64,000 nucleotides of DNA from Microbulbifer sp. TB1203 (GTDB lineage Bacteria; Pseudomonadota; Gammaproteobacteria; Pseudomonadales; Cellvibrionaceae): assembly GCF_030997045.1 (NCBI RefSeq), contig NZ_CP116899.1, positions 1,922,001 through 1,986,000 of the forward strand, read 5' to 3'. This document shows positions 52,649 through 61,629 of this stretch, piece by piece. The position numbers and the translations under genes were made by a program. Each line of letters opens with the position of its first letter. The stretch's first letter is position 1. The notes below the pieces were generated by a model, which made no database searches, had not been told where the DNA came from, and was given only the letters and a program-made list of their open reading frames with translations.

Positions 52649-53668
52649 GCCCTTTTCCTGGCGAAAATCCGGCATGCCGTTTTTATCCCAGTGCAGCACC
52701 CGGACACGGGTGTGGCGGTTGGGATCGTTCAGGGGGTCGCCCTCAATCTCGCGATAGTCCCGCGCGTGGTACACCATCAGGTCGGTAACACCGTCCTCAG
52801 CCACAGTAAAACTGTTGTGACCGGGGCCAAAGCGCTTGACCTCGGGATTGGTGTGGAAGACAGGCTGCGGCGACTTGTGCCAGGCGTCCGGGTCCAGCAG
52901 GTCCGCATCCTCGTCGGCCCAGAGCAGGCCCACGGCATAGTTGTGATCGGTGGCGCTGGCGGAGTAGGTGACGAATACACGGCCGTTCTTCTGCAGTACC
53001 GCGGCCCCCTCATTGACCTTGTAGCCTACCGTCTCCCAGTCCAGCTCCGGCTTGGTCAGGGTCACCACCGGCTCCTTGATACGGGTGGGGGATTCCATCT
53101 CTGCCAGCAGCAGGGCGGAGTTGTAGTTGCTTTCGGGATCAGATTGGGCCCAGAGCAGGTAGCGCTTGCCCTTGTGGGAGAAGCTGGTGGCATCCAGGGA
53201 AAAGGTGTCATGCGGTGTGGTGATCCGCCCCATTTCCTCCCAATCGCCCTCGGTGGGCACCGCGGAGGTATTGCGCAGGGCGTACATGCGGATATGCCAG
53301 GGGCGCTCCACCTCCCCGGCAGCGAAGTAGATATACCAGGCATCGTCGATCCAGTGCAGTTCCGGGGCCCAGATATGCGCGCCCATCTGGCCGCTGGCGT
53401 GCTTGCGCCAAATCACCTCGGCCCGGGCACTGGCCAGGCCCTGGACGGTACGGGAACGGCGCAACTCGATGCGGTCGTATTCCGGCACTGTGGCCACGAA
53501 GTAGTAGTAGCCATCCGTATGCCGGACAACCCAGGGGTCCGCCCGCTGGGTTATCAGCGGATTGTCATAGGCCATGGCCTTCCCTGAAACTATGGCCAAC
53601 AGCAGGCAAAGGAAGGCCGATCGGAGGGCGGAGGCGGTCTTTTGCGGGAGTTGAAATGACATTTTCAT
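52643..53668 (-). CDS. GH43 exo-arabinofuranosidase, secreted
   Basis: 341 aa with signal peptide (about 1-33, ending KAMA). Catalytic residues in ITQRADPWVVRHTDGYYYFV (Asp), FSLDATSFSHKGKRYLLWAQ (Asp), YKVNEGAAVLQKNGRVFVTY (Glu), plus RFGPGHNSFTVAEDG. Same subgroup as the catalytic domain of the lectin-linked enzyme at 47518-49335, but without lectin. Likely cleaves terminal arabinose from arabinan. Divergent from the endo-arabinanase gene at 53820. Confidence 0.88.
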   Translation of the reverse strand: MKMSFQLPQKTASALRSAFLCLLLAIVSGKAMAYDNPLITQRADPWVVRHTDGYYYFVATVPEYDRIELRRSRTVQGLASARAEVIWRKHASGQMGAHIWAPELHWIDDAWYIYFAAGEVERPWHIRMYALRNTSAVPTEGDWEEMGRITTPHDTFSLDATSFSHKGKRYLLWAQSDPESNYNSALLLAEMESPTRIKEPVVTLTKPELDWETVGYKVNEGAAVLQKNGRVFVTYSASATDHNYAVGLLWADEDADLLDPDAWHKSPQPVFHTNPEVKRFGPGHNSFTVAEDGVTDLMVYHARDYREIEGDPLNDPNRHTRVRVLHWDKNGMPDFRQEKGD

Positions 53669-53721
53669 CGCCTTGATTATTGTTGTGGCACGTCGGGCAA
53701 TGCTTGTTGCTGCCTTTCTAA

Positions 53722-53743
53722 CGATATTATTATAATACTATTA
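53722..53743. promoter_or_regulatory. AT-rich motif shared with the GH43 promoter at 34504
   Basis: CGATATTATTATAATACTAT; its reverse complement matches the 34504-34523 motif at about 17 of 20 positions. Lies in the 151-bp divergent gap between two GH43 genes. Confidence 0.35.
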
Positions 53744-53819
53744 GAGTCACAACCCGGAAGTGGCAACTATCCAGCGACTGAAAGAGTCTGTATCTATATA
53801 TAAGAAGAGAGAGTTTCCT

Positions 53820-54869
53820 ATGCCCCGCTTCCTGTCCTCACTGATCCGCCCCAGCACCGGCGTGCTGTTGAGCGCCCTGCTCTGCGCCTGCGCCCAGGCC
53901 GATATCAGCGCCCGAGCTCCGCAAGTCAGTATTCACGACCCGGTGATGACCGAGGAGGGCGACGATTACTACTTATTCAGTACCGGACCGGGAATCACCA
54001 TCTATCGCTCACCAGACTTTGTGAATTGGACCCCCGCAGGCCGCGTTTTCGCCGGCGAGCCGGACTGGGCCAAAAGTGTGGCTCCCGGCTTCAACGGGCA
54101 CTTATGGGCACCAGACGTGATCGCCCGGAACGGCCGCTTCTACCTCTACTACTCGGTATCCGCCTTCGGCAAAAACACCTCCGCCATCGGCGTCGCCATC
54201 AACAGAACCCTGGACCCGCAATCACCGAATTATCGCTGGGAAGACCAGGGCATCCTGGTGCAGTCGGTACCGGGGCGCGACAACTGGAATGCCATAGACC
54301 CCAATATCGTGCTGGATGAAGCGGGCGACGCCTGGATGAGCTTCGGCTCCTTCTGGGACGGGCTCAAGCTGGTAAAGCTCGACGAGAGCTGGACCGCCCT
54401 CGCCGAACCCCAGGAGTGGCGCACCATCGCCCGGGCGGAGCGCCCCGCCTTCACCCCTGACGACGAAGCGGCCCCGGCGGAACTGGAAGCTCCGTTTATT
54501 TTTCCAAAGAACGGCTACTACTATCTGTTCGTCTCCCGCGGCCTCTGCTGTCGCGGCAACGACAGCACTTACCGCCTGGCGGTGGGTCGTTCCAAATCGG
54601 TCACCGGCCCCTACCTGGACAAAGAAGGCGTGGATATGGCCCGGGGTGGTGGCACCCCACTGATCGCCGGCAACCAGCGCTGGCCCGGCCTGGGACACAA
54701 TAGTGCCTACACCTTCGATGGCAGGGACTATCTGGTGCTGCACGCCTATGAGTCCGCAGACAACGGCCTGCAGAAGCTGAAAATTCTCGACCTGGAATGG
54801 GATGAGGAACTGTGGCCGGTGGTGGATGCGGCGCAGTTGGACAGTTATCAAAGCCGGTTGGTGGAATAA
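53820..54869 (+). CDS. GH43 endo-1,5-alpha-L-arabinanase, secreted
   Basis: 349 aa from ATG 53820. Signal peptide with a possible lipobox (LLSALLCAC). Catalytic: VSIHDPVMTEEGDDYYLFST (base Asp), NAIDPNIVLDEAGDAWMSFG (second Asp), AELEAPFIFPKNGYYYLFVS (acid Glu); also FNGHLWAPDVIARNGRFYLYY and GLGHNSAYTFDGRDYLVLHA, typical of short endo-arabinanases. With the lipoprotein enzyme at 34563 this gives two endo-acting GH43 enzymes of different size. Confidence 0.9.
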   Translation: MPRFLSSLIRPSTGVLLSALLCACAQADISARAPQVSIHDPVMTEEGDDYYLFSTGPGITIYRSPDFVNWTPAGRVFAGEPDWAKSVAPGFNGHLWAPDVIARNGRFYLYYSVSAFGKNTSAIGVAINRTLDPQSPNYRWEDQGILVQSVPGRDNWNAIDPNIVLDEAGDAWMSFGSFWDGLKLVKLDESWTALAEPQEWRTIARAERPAFTPDDEAAPAELEAPFIFPKNGYYYLFVSRGLCCRGNDSTYRLAVGRSKSVTGPYLDKEGVDMARGGGTPLIAGNQRWPGLGHNSAYTFDGRDYLVLHAYESADNGLQKLKILDLEWDEELWPVVDAAQLDSYQSRLVE

Positions 54870-54893
54870 CCCATCAATCAACCGTAACCACCC

Positions 54894-55030
54894 TGTAGGA
54901 GCGGCCCATGGCCGCGATCAGCGTTAGCTAAAGATTGCTCCGTTGACGGGAAGGTCCAAAAAGCCACCAGCAGCAGGGCCGCCACTTGGCCACGAATTGG
55001 ACTCGATCGCGGCCATGGGCCGCTCCTACA
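54894..55030. repeat. REP-like palindrome, family 1 (long, 137 bp)
   Basis: TGTAGGAGCGGCCCATGGCC...GGCCATGGGCCGCTCCTACA; the two arms surround about 90 bp of unrelated sequence. Between the GH43 and GH127 genes. Confidence 0.85.
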
Positions 55031-55067
55031 GCGAGACGCTCTGGAATAGACATAGTTCACCACAACC

Positions 55068-57440
55068 ATGAAAAAAATAATTCTATCGTTCGCACTGTCC
55101 ACCTTCGCGCTCGCCGGCAATGCCGCAGCGCAAGAGCAACAGGTGCAGATGTTCCCCCTCTCCGACGTCCGCCTGCTGGACAGCCCCTTCAAGCACGCCC
55201 AGGAAAAAAACCTAGCCTACATTATGGCCATGGAGCCGGACCGCCTGCTCGCTCCCTTCCTGCGCGAAGCCGGCCTGGAGCCCCGCACGGAAAGCTACGG
55301 CAACTGGGAGTCCAGCGGGCTGGACGGTCATATCGGCGGTCACTACCTGTCTGCGCTCAGCCTCGCCTACGCGGCCACCGGCGACAACCAGGCCCATGAG
55401 CGCCTGCAATATATGCTGGACGAACTGAAACGCGCACAGGACAAAAATGGCAACGGCTACCTGGGCGGAATACCTGGCGGCGCGGCGATATGGCAACAGA
55501 TCGCCGAGGGGGAAATTGAGGCGGACCTGTTTACCCTGAATGGAAAATGGGTACCCCTGTATAATATCCACAAGATTTTTTCCGGCCTGCGCGACGCCTA
55601 CCTGTATACCGACAACCGCCAGGCGCTGGATATGCTGGTGAAACTGTCCGATTGGGGCGTCCAGCTGGTCTCGAAACTTTCCGACAGCCAGGTCCAGCAG
55701 ATACTCAAAAGCGAACACGGCGGCCTGAACGAAGTCTATGCGGATGTGGCGGCGATCACTGGCAAAAGCAAATACCTGGACGTCGCCCGCCGCCTCTCCC
55801 ACCGGGAAATTCTCCAACCCCTGGAGCAACGCCGGGATGCATTGACCGGGCTGCACGCCAACACACAGATTCCAAAGGTGATCGGCTACAAGCGCGTGGG
55901 GGATCTGGCCGACGACAGCGACTGGCAGGATGCTGCGGAATATTTCTGGCGGGAGGTGGTGGAGCATCGCACCGTGGCCATCGGCGGCAACAGCGTGCGC
56001 GAGCACTTCCACGATCGCGGGGATTTTTCCTCAATGGTCAGCGACGTGGAAGGGCCGGAAACTTGTAATACCTACAATATGCTCAAGCTCACCCGCCTGC
56101 TCTACCAGACGGACCCGGACACCCGCTATATCCGCTATTACGAGCGGGCGCTGTACAACCATATCCTCTCCTCCCAGAACCCGGACACTGGCGGCCTGGT
56201 CTACTTTACCTCCATGCGGCCGCAGCACTACCGCGTCTACTCACAGCCGGACCAGGCCATGTGGTGCTGCGTGGGATCGGGCATCGAGAACCACAGCAAA
56301 TACGGCGAAATGATTTACGCCCACCGAGGCGACGAGCTGTTCGTCAATCTCTTTATTCCCTCTACCCTGAATTGGAAAGAGAAAGACCTTTCGCTCTCCC
56401 AAACCAATCATTTCCCCGATGAAGACACAACCATCATCACCCTGGACAGCGATGCCAGTTTTACCCTGCAAGTACGCCAGCCGGCCTGGGTATCCGGGGC
56501 CAGACTGTCGATTAATATCAACGGCAAACCCTTTGCATACAGCGCAAAACCCGGCGGCTATATTCCCATCAGCCGCGAGTGGAAGGCCGGCGACCGCGTG
56601 GACATAAAGCTGCCCATGCACCCGCAACTGGAGCAGATGCCGGACGGCTCGGACTACTACGCCCTGCTCTACGGCCCGGTGGTGCTGGCGGCAAAGACCC
56701 AGCCCTTTGCCGATGAGAAACTCGATTTCTTCGCCGACGACAGTCGTATGGGACATATCGCCAGCGGGCCGATGTGTTCCCTGGAGGCCGCCCCCCTGTT
56801 CGTCAGCGACAGCCACGATTTTCTCGACAAACTACGGCGCCTGCCCGGCTCCCGGCTGCGCTTTGCCGCACCGAAGGAACTCCAAAGCGAAAGCGATGAA
56901 AACCTGGAACTGATTCCCTTTTTCCGCCTGCACGAATCCCGCTATATGCTCTACTGGCCCTTCAGCACACCGCAACAGTTGGCGGAACGCCAGCGGAAAA
57001 ATGCCGAAGCCGACAAAGCGCGATTGACGCTGGAGAAGATGACCATCGACAAGGTGGCCCCCGGCGAGCAGCAGCCGGAATCGGACCACTTCTTTGCCGG
57101 GGAAGGTACCGAGGCGGGCGTGCATAAGGGGCGCCACTGGCGCCACGCCAGCGGCTGGTTCAGCTACCAGTTGAAAGATCCGAAGGGCGAGGCATCCACA
57201 CTACGCATCACCTACTATGGCCTCGACAAAGATCGCAACTTCGATATTTCTCTCAACGGTGTAAAGCTAGCAGACGTTGTTCTGGACGGTAGTGAAGGAG
57301 ACAAATTTTTCCATGTCGACTATCCGGTGCCGGAGGAAGTGCTGGCAAAAACCGACAAGGGCAATCTTGAATTGCGCTTCGAAGCCCGGAACGGCTCCGT
57401 GGCCGGTGGCATCTACGGCGTTCGGTTGCTTCGGCAGTAA
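55068..57440 (+). CDS. GH127 beta-L-arabinofuranosidase
   Basis: 790 aa with signal peptide (ending NAAAQ). (alpha/alpha)6 GH127 domain: RLLDSPFKHAQEKNLAYIMA, GLDGHIGGHYLSALSLAYAA, WVPLYNIHKIFSGLRDAYLY, and the zinc/nucleophile residues Glu331 and Cys333 in VEGPETCNTYNML and Cys400-Cys401 in AMWCCVGSGIENHSKYGE, which correspond to the Cys nucleophile and zinc ligands known in HypBA1. C-terminal beta domains follow; the last about 120 residues (GWFSYQLKDPKGEASTLRIT, NLELRFEARNGSVAGGIYGV) form an accessory DUF6805-like domain. Removes beta-L-arabinofuranose, a linkage of extensin or arabinogalactan glycans. Confidence 0.93.
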   Translation: MKKIILSFALSTFALAGNAAAQEQQVQMFPLSDVRLLDSPFKHAQEKNLAYIMAMEPDRLLAPFLREAGLEPRTESYGNWESSGLDGHIGGHYLSALSLAYAATGDNQAHERLQYMLDELKRAQDKNGNGYLGGIPGGAAIWQQIAEGEIEADLFTLNGKWVPLYNIHKIFSGLRDAYLYTDNRQALDMLVKLSDWGVQLVSKLSDSQVQQILKSEHGGLNEVYADVAAITGKSKYLDVARRLSHREILQPLEQRRDALTGLHANTQIPKVIGYKRVGDLADDSDWQDAAEYFWREVVEHRTVAIGGNSVREHFHDRGDFSSMVSDVEGPETCNTYNMLKLTRLLYQTDPDTRYIRYYERALYNHILSSQNPDTGGLVYFTSMRPQHYRVYSQPDQAMWCCVGSGIENHSKYGEMIYAHRGDELFVNLFIPSTLNWKEKDLSLSQTNHFPDEDTTIITLDSDASFTLQVRQPAWVSGARLSININGKPFAYSAKPGGYIPISREWKAGDRVDIKLPMHPQLEQMPDGSDYYALLYGPVVLAAKTQPFADEKLDFFADDSRMGHIASGPMCSLEAAPLFVSDSHDFLDKLRRLPGSRLRFAAPKELQSESDENLELIPFFRLHESRYMLYWPFSTPQQLAERQRKNAEADKARLTLEKMTIDKVAPGEQQPESDHFFAGEGTEAGVHKGRHWRHASGWFSYQLKDPKGEASTLRITYYGLDKDRNFDISLNGVKLADVVLDGSEGDKFFHVDYPVPEEVLAKTDKGNLELRFEARNGSVAGGIYGVRLLRQ

Positions 57441-57476
57441 GTAGCCGGTAAAGGTTGTTACTTGGGTCGCCGGGAC

Positions 57477-57515
57477 CGCGGAGCTCCAGCTCCGCTTGCG
57501 GGCCGCAGGCCCGCC
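57477..57515. repeat. Palindromic repeat, family 3 relative
   Basis: CGCGGAGCTCCAGCTCCGC followed by GCGGGCCGCAGGCCCGCC hairpin. Confidence 0.7.
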
Positions 57516-57546
57516 CTGATGGATGACGGAAACGTCGATATTTCCC

Positions 57547-57621
57547 TGTAGGAGCGGCCGCTGGCCGCGATCGGCCTCCCCTCGTAGTGGAAACTGATCG
57601 CGGCCAACGGCCGCTCCTACA
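57547..57621. repeat. REP-like palindrome, family 1
   Basis: TGTAGGAGCGGCCGCTGGCC...GGCCAACGGCCGCTCCTACA between convergent GH127 and ligase genes. Confidence 0.88.
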
Positions 57622-57655
57622 GGGAGGGAGTAGTTATACTCAGAAAGTTTTCCAC

Positions 57656-59404
57656 TCAATGGAAACCATCGACCTCAAGCGTAGCCAACCTGGCCCCCAA
57701 CGCAAGAACTTCCGGGTGTCGCATAAAATCCGTGATATCCCGCGCGCGCTTCGGGCCTATACCCGGCTGCCGCTGCCAGTCGTCAATGCTGCGTTTTGAA
57801 AGAGTAGCAAAACTCTCGTCGTGCCAGAATTCCGCAGGCAGAGCAGCCGCCGAAGGCATGCCCAGGGCGACCATCCACTCGCGGAAAGTACGCGCCCTCG
57901 CCTGCTGGAAATTCCTCTCCAGCTTACTCGCACGCACATCGCCAATACCCGGCATGTCGGTCAACTCTTGATGTGACAGCTCCGTCCAAGCCAGCAAATC
58001 CGACAGCGCGCCCGCCTCCATCAGAGTCCGCCAGCGCCCTTCCCCCATGGCCCGGAAATCCAGTTTTTCTCCGAGCCAAACCGCCCGCGCCAGAAACTGC
58101 CCTTTACATTTTACCGTTGGCCGCCAACAGGTCAGCAAGCCGAATTCCCCGGAGTCGGGTACATCCAATGCAGCCCGCTGTGTCGCCGGCAAAACCACAT
58201 CGAGTATTTTTGGGATCGTCTGCCCGGCCAGCGCGATGCGCAACTGGTCGCCGGGGCGGATATCCCACTGTTTCCAGCGCGCGAAGGAACCGCTGCTCAC
58301 CCGTCGGATTTCCCGGTCGTCCAGTTGGGTGGGGCGTATCTCCACCACCGGTACTATCCGGCCGGTGCGACCCACCGGAAATTCCACGTCCACCACTTCC
58401 GCCAGCGCCGTCTTCGCCGGGTGCTTCCAGGCCGCGGCCCAAAGCGGCGGCTCGGCACGCCAGTGCTCCGCCGCAGGCCGCTGGCCCTGGCGCAACACAA
58501 TACCGTCGGTAGCAAACGGCAGTGGTTCCCGGTACCAGTGTTCCCGCCAATGGGCGACCTCCTCAACCCCACTCACCCGATGGGTAAAACCCGTGGAGTC
58601 ATAGCCCATGGCCTTCAGCGCCTGCAAACGCTCCGGTACTGCCGCGGGGCCGCCCGGCCAGTCCCAGACGAACACCGCCAGCCTCTGTGCCTGCTCTTCC
58701 GACAGCTCCCTCGATGCCATGGCACCACTCGCCAGCCCGCGCGCATTGGCACTGCCACTTTTCTGGCGATGCCCATCAAAGCGCCAATACAACTCTCCCT
58801 GCAGGACCAGTTGCGCACGGGTATCGGAAATCTCGGGCAGGATCGCCGCGATCCTGTGGGCGTGGGATGTCCAGTCCTGCCCGCGATTGCCGTCGCCGCG
58901 GCTGATCATCTGCGCCAGCTTGCCGCGACGATACACCAGAGACACCGCCACGCCGTCGACCTTCGGCTGTATCCAGATTTCGTCTCGTGCGGCGAGCCAA
59001 TTCGCCACCGCATCGCTATCTGCCAACTTCTCCAGGCCGGTCTGTGGAACGGGATGCACCACACTACGTCCCACCACCTGATCGGACGGTGTTACCGTTC
59101 GCGCAGATTCCGAAAAGCAGCGGTTCCAATCCGCCAGCTTAGCCCGAGCCTGGTCGTAAACCGAATCGTCGACCAGTGCCTCGTGTCTGAAGTAATAAGC
59201 CTCATCCCACTGCAAAATTTTCTGATGAAGCTGATCGATTTCCGCTGCCGCCCGCGAATCTGACCACGATGGACACTCCTGCGATTCTGCGAAAGCGAAG
59301 GAAACTGAAAAACATAAGACGGTCGTGCCAATCAGCATTGGTAGGGAGAGACGAGAGAAGAAGCCGGGAAAATTTGAACTGAATATTGAGCGGAATATCT
59401 CCAT
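57656..59404 (-). CDS. ligB: NAD-dependent DNA ligase LigB-like
   Basis: 582 aa from ATG 59404. Hydrophobic N-terminus (LIGTTVLCFSVSFAFA), also present in E. coli LigB, then CPSWSDSRAAAEIDQLHQKI, adenylation-site lysine in IWIQPKVDGVAVSLVYRRG, SRGDGNRGQDWT, GIVLRQGQRP, OB-fold (VVPVVEIRPTQL), and C-terminal helix-hairpin-helix motifs (LTDMPGIGDVRASKL, GIGPKRARDI). Like LigB and unlike LigA it lacks a BRCT domain and the four-Cys zinc finger is not evident. Start uncertain: the frame opens at 59485; ATG 59404 and ATG 59338 are both possible and none has a good ribosome site. Confidence 0.85.
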   Translation of the reverse strand: MEIFRSIFSSNFPGFFSRLSLPMLIGTTVLCFSVSFAFAESQECPSWSDSRAAAEIDQLHQKILQWDEAYYFRHEALVDDSVYDQARAKLADWNRCFSESARTVTPSDQVVGRSVVHPVPQTGLEKLADSDAVANWLAARDEIWIQPKVDGVAVSLVYRRGKLAQMISRGDGNRGQDWTSHAHRIAAILPEISDTRAQLVLQGELYWRFDGHRQKSGSANARGLASGAMASRELSEEQAQRLAVFVWDWPGGPAAVPERLQALKAMGYDSTGFTHRVSGVEEVAHWREHWYREPLPFATDGIVLRQGQRPAAEHWRAEPPLWAAAWKHPAKTALAEVVDVEFPVGRTGRIVPVVEIRPTQLDDREIRRVSSGSFARWKQWDIRPGDQLRIALAGQTIPKILDVVLPATQRAALDVPDSGEFGLLTCWRPTVKCKGQFLARAVWLGEKLDFRAMGEGRWRTLMEAGALSDLLAWTELSHQELTDMPGIGDVRASKLERNFQQARARTFREWMVALGMPSAAALPAEFWHDESFATLSKRSIDDWQRQPGIGPKRARDITDFMRHPEVLALGARLATLEVDGFH

Positions 59405-59485
59405 TTCCCTGTACCGATTGTCGGTTGCTGTCCAAGCGTAGAAGGCTACCGCAATCTCGTCTGGCGATAAAGGGCGAAGTTCCAT

Positions 59486-59560
59486 TGTAGGAGCGGCCGC
59501 TGGCCGCGACTGGTATCGTCCCGCAACAGGTGTCGCTGATCGCGGCTAATGGCCACTCCT
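59486..59560. repeat. REP-like palindrome, family 1, one arm decayed
   Basis: TGTAGGAGCGGCCGCTGGCC...GATCGCGGCTAATGGCCACTCCT. Confidence 0.75.
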
Positions 59561-59688
59561 CGGTGCTCCATAGATGCCACCACCTTGTGCAACCGAGAAA
59601 TATTATAATTTCTTTTTTTCGCCCTAAGCTGTCTGATGGTCAAAGGTTAGGTAATTTATGGAGTACATCAAGGACTTGCAAATTCAGA

Positions 59689-59931
59689 TTATTGGTTATC
59701 TTCATCCTGCTTAGATGAATGGTGAGCACCAAGCATTGGATCTAACAAAGCAGAAACCACAATGACTATCACAGCCATAATAAACGCCCCACCTAGAACC
59801 ATATACAACGATTGAATAAAATCCATCTTTCGTGCAAGAAGAGCAAGCAATCCGAACAACACAAAAAATAAAAAAAAGTAGATAGTGAATCGCCTCTTCA
59901 GGAGACGCTTTGTATAATCATTCATATCCAT
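59689..59931 (-). CDS. Small two-helix membrane protein, 80 aa
   Basis: Basic N-terminus MDMNDYTKRLLKRRFT, two hydrophobic helices (about residues 17-33 and 41-62), and an acidic hydrophilic tail GAHHSSKQDEDNQ. AT-rich compared with surrounding genes. Family not recognised. Might belong to the mobile/toxin region. Confidence 0.55.
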   Translation of the reverse strand: MDMNDYTKRLLKRRFTIYFFLFFVLFGLLALLARKMDFIQSLYMVLGGAFIMAVIVIVVSALLDPMLGAHHSSKQDEDNQ

Positions 59932-60071
59932 TTAACCGAGTTTATTCTTTCATAATTTTATTTTCGAATTATCCGCTGTAGAAGAAATGAAGTTGGGACG
60001 AAAATACCAGCCCGTTCCATCTCAATAATACGTACAATTATTAGCGATAACTCCTTCAAACCATCCCCTTG

Positions 60072-60107
60072 TGCCAGGATAGTTGTCGCCTCTACTGAAC
60101 CAAAGAA
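60072..60107. mobile_element. Solo IS3-family terminal repeat relic
   Basis: TGCCAGGATAGTTGTCGCCT...CTACTGAACCAAAGAA matches the right end of the IS3 element at 24571-26216 (reverse complement of 26182-26216), with no transposase nearby. The rest of 59932-60202 shows no gene. Confidence 0.7.
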
Positions 60108-60202
60108 AGCACTGCCCATCGATATAACACCACACATCGACTAAATTCATTGTGCCTTATAGTCGACTTGAAGTCGTTTCTGCTTCATCTTTCAAATCAG
60201 CA

Positions 60203-60790
60203 ACCACCCGCAGAGCGGGTGGTATGATGAAAGCCCCCAGAGGGGGCTATGTTACAGCCCCGTCAGTCTCATCTGCTCCTGACGGCGCTCTTCACTTTCT
60301 TGATTCTTGATGTACTCTCGAATCATCTGCTCATCTAAGCCAACCGTGCTAACACAGTAGCCTCTGGCCCAGAAATGCCTACCGGTAAAATTTCTCTTCA
60401 CCTGCAAGTACTCACGAAATATTCGAATCGCCGACTTGCCCTTCAGAAGCCCTACCGTATGAGCCACGCTGAACTTCGGAGGGATCATTAACAACATGTG
60501 GATGTGGTCCCTCATTGCATAACCCTCAACTAGCTCAACTCCCGCTTGGCGGCAAAGATCACGGAATATGGCTCCGATCTCTCTGCGTAAAGTCCCAAAT
60601 ATCGCCTTTTTTCGGTACTTCGGGACAAATACTACGTGATACCTGCAATAATGCTTGACGTGAGCTTGGCTCTGCCAATCTCTCATATGGCCTCCTAATA
60701 GAACTTGCCGGTTCATGGGAGGCCATATTCTCTACCCTGCACGACTGAACGGCAGAGCCCTGTCAAGTCTCACCGCCAGAGGCGGTGGTT
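60203..60790 (-). mobile_element. IS200/IS605-family element (tnpA only)
   Basis: Single tnpA gene bounded by subterminal hairpins instead of inverted repeats: ACCACCCGCAGAGCGGGTGG (60203-60222) and AGCCCCCAGAGGGGGCT (60232-60248) on one side, CACCGCCAGAGGCGGTG (60771-60787) on the other. Exact cleavage ends not defined. Confidence 0.75.
60252..60686 (-). CDS. tnpA: IS200/IS605-family transposase TnpA (HUH, Y1)
   Basis: 144 aa from ATG 60686 behind AGGAGG. Visible: KHYCRYHVVFVPKYRKKAIF, HUH motif in MRDHIHMLLMIPPKFSV, FWARGYCVSTVGLD, and the catalytic Tyr in MIREYIKNQE. Single-strand transposase of the Y1 type; the sequence is the classical IS200 branch, not the REP-associated RAYT branch, so it is not obviously the source of the window's REPs. 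Confidence 0.92.
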   Translation of the reverse strand: MRDWQSQAHVKHYCRYHVVFVPKYRKKAIFGTLRREIGAIFRDLCRQAGVELVEGYAMRDHIHMLLMIPPKFSVAHTVGLLKGKSAIRIFREYLQVKRNFTGRHFWARGYCVSTVGLDEQMIREYIKNQESEERRQEQMRLTGL

Positions 60791-60826
60791 TACCTATGTG
60801 TTAATTATTGGATGTCCTATTGTCGT

Positions 60827-61405
60827 TCATAGTGCAGCAACTTCGTCCGGCGGAATGTTCGCATCCGTGTCGCGTGACCAGCCCTTGCTGCTCGCCAGTC
60901 GCCAACCTGCCTTGAGCATTTTTATAGCCCCTGGCATTAATCGATGCGGGTTTCCCTTTACGCCAATCTTTTTTGTCTTTGAGATCACCACTTTCTTGAA
61001 CTTCTTGTACATTTCGAGAGCCCTATGAGTATCTCCGACTGTGTTGATTTCACTCATAATTAGAGTTTGATCGCCGGCGTCCCCACCAAAGGCCAAAACG
61101 ATACTGTCAAAATTGTTGTTTTGATCGGCGATTTTTCTGATCCCGCTGCCATCCCGTAAGGCGATCTCACGTTGAAAAGTTTCTTGACCCATTTTGATAA
61201 CCAGAAAACTTTGCGCTCGTGTTGGGTTTTCAGATATTACCCTGGCCAGGGGAAGCACTTGAGCAGGGTCCGTAAAGATCAGATTAGGCTCGTTCAAGCC
61301 CGACCTAATCTGGACATATTTGTGATCGCCGAGCTGACCGAAAGCCTCCAGCAAATCCAAAAGATCTCCTTCATCAGCAAAAAAATAGCAGCTTTGTCCT
61401 GGCAT
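60827..61405 (-). CDS. Putative second immunity protein, 192 aa
   Basis: ATG 61405 has TTAGGAGCGAGG immediately upstream and lies 8 bp after the stop of the orphan toxin tip, the arrangement of an immunity gene. Soluble: MPGQSCYFFADEGDLLDLLE, GLNEPNLIFTDPAQVLPLAR, NFDSIVLAFGGDAGDQTLIM; C-terminal half basic (KKFKKVVISKTKKIGVKGNP). The family is not recognised; role inferred from position. Confidence 0.6.
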   Translation of the reverse strand: MPGQSCYFFADEGDLLDLLEAFGQLGDHKYVQIRSGLNEPNLIFTDPAQVLPLARVISENPTRAQSFLVIKMGQETFQREIALRDGSGIRKIADQNNNFDSIVLAFGGDAGDQTLIMSEINTVGDTHRALEMYKKFKKVVISKTKKIGVKGNPHRLMPGAIKMLKAGWRLASSKGWSRDTDANIPPDEVAAL

Positions 61406-61413
61406 CCTCGCTC

Positions 61414-61629
61414 CTAATTACACGTTTTCTTCCAAACGCACACGACGGGTTGTTGACTTCTTTCGGCTATGCCGCGAGCTGCAGCTGATTCTCTGGCTTT
61501 TAGGTTTCCGGCCGCATCTGTATCGACAGTCTGAACCTGGAAATCGTTTCCATTCGCGTCTTGAGTGCTACCATCCGAGAATCTTGAACCTTTACCGCTT
61601 CCGAATTGTGTGGACTCATCTTTGCTTTC
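61414..61629 (-). pseudogene. Orphan toxin C-terminal tip
   Basis: Open frame, no start of its own: ESKDESTQFGSGKGSRFSDG, QDANGNDFQVQTVDTDAAGN, ending QQPVVCVWKKTCN at TAG 61414-61416. It lies in the same frame as, and directly after, the TAA stop of the preceding membrane immunity gene. Such remnants are left when a new toxin-immunity pair displaces the old one at an rhs 3' end. Confidence 0.55.

Noticed and set aside
60203..60790. Source of the REP repeats (RAYT transposase)
   Set aside because: The TnpA is of the classical IS200 branch and its hairpins do not resemble the GTAGGAGCGG repeats.
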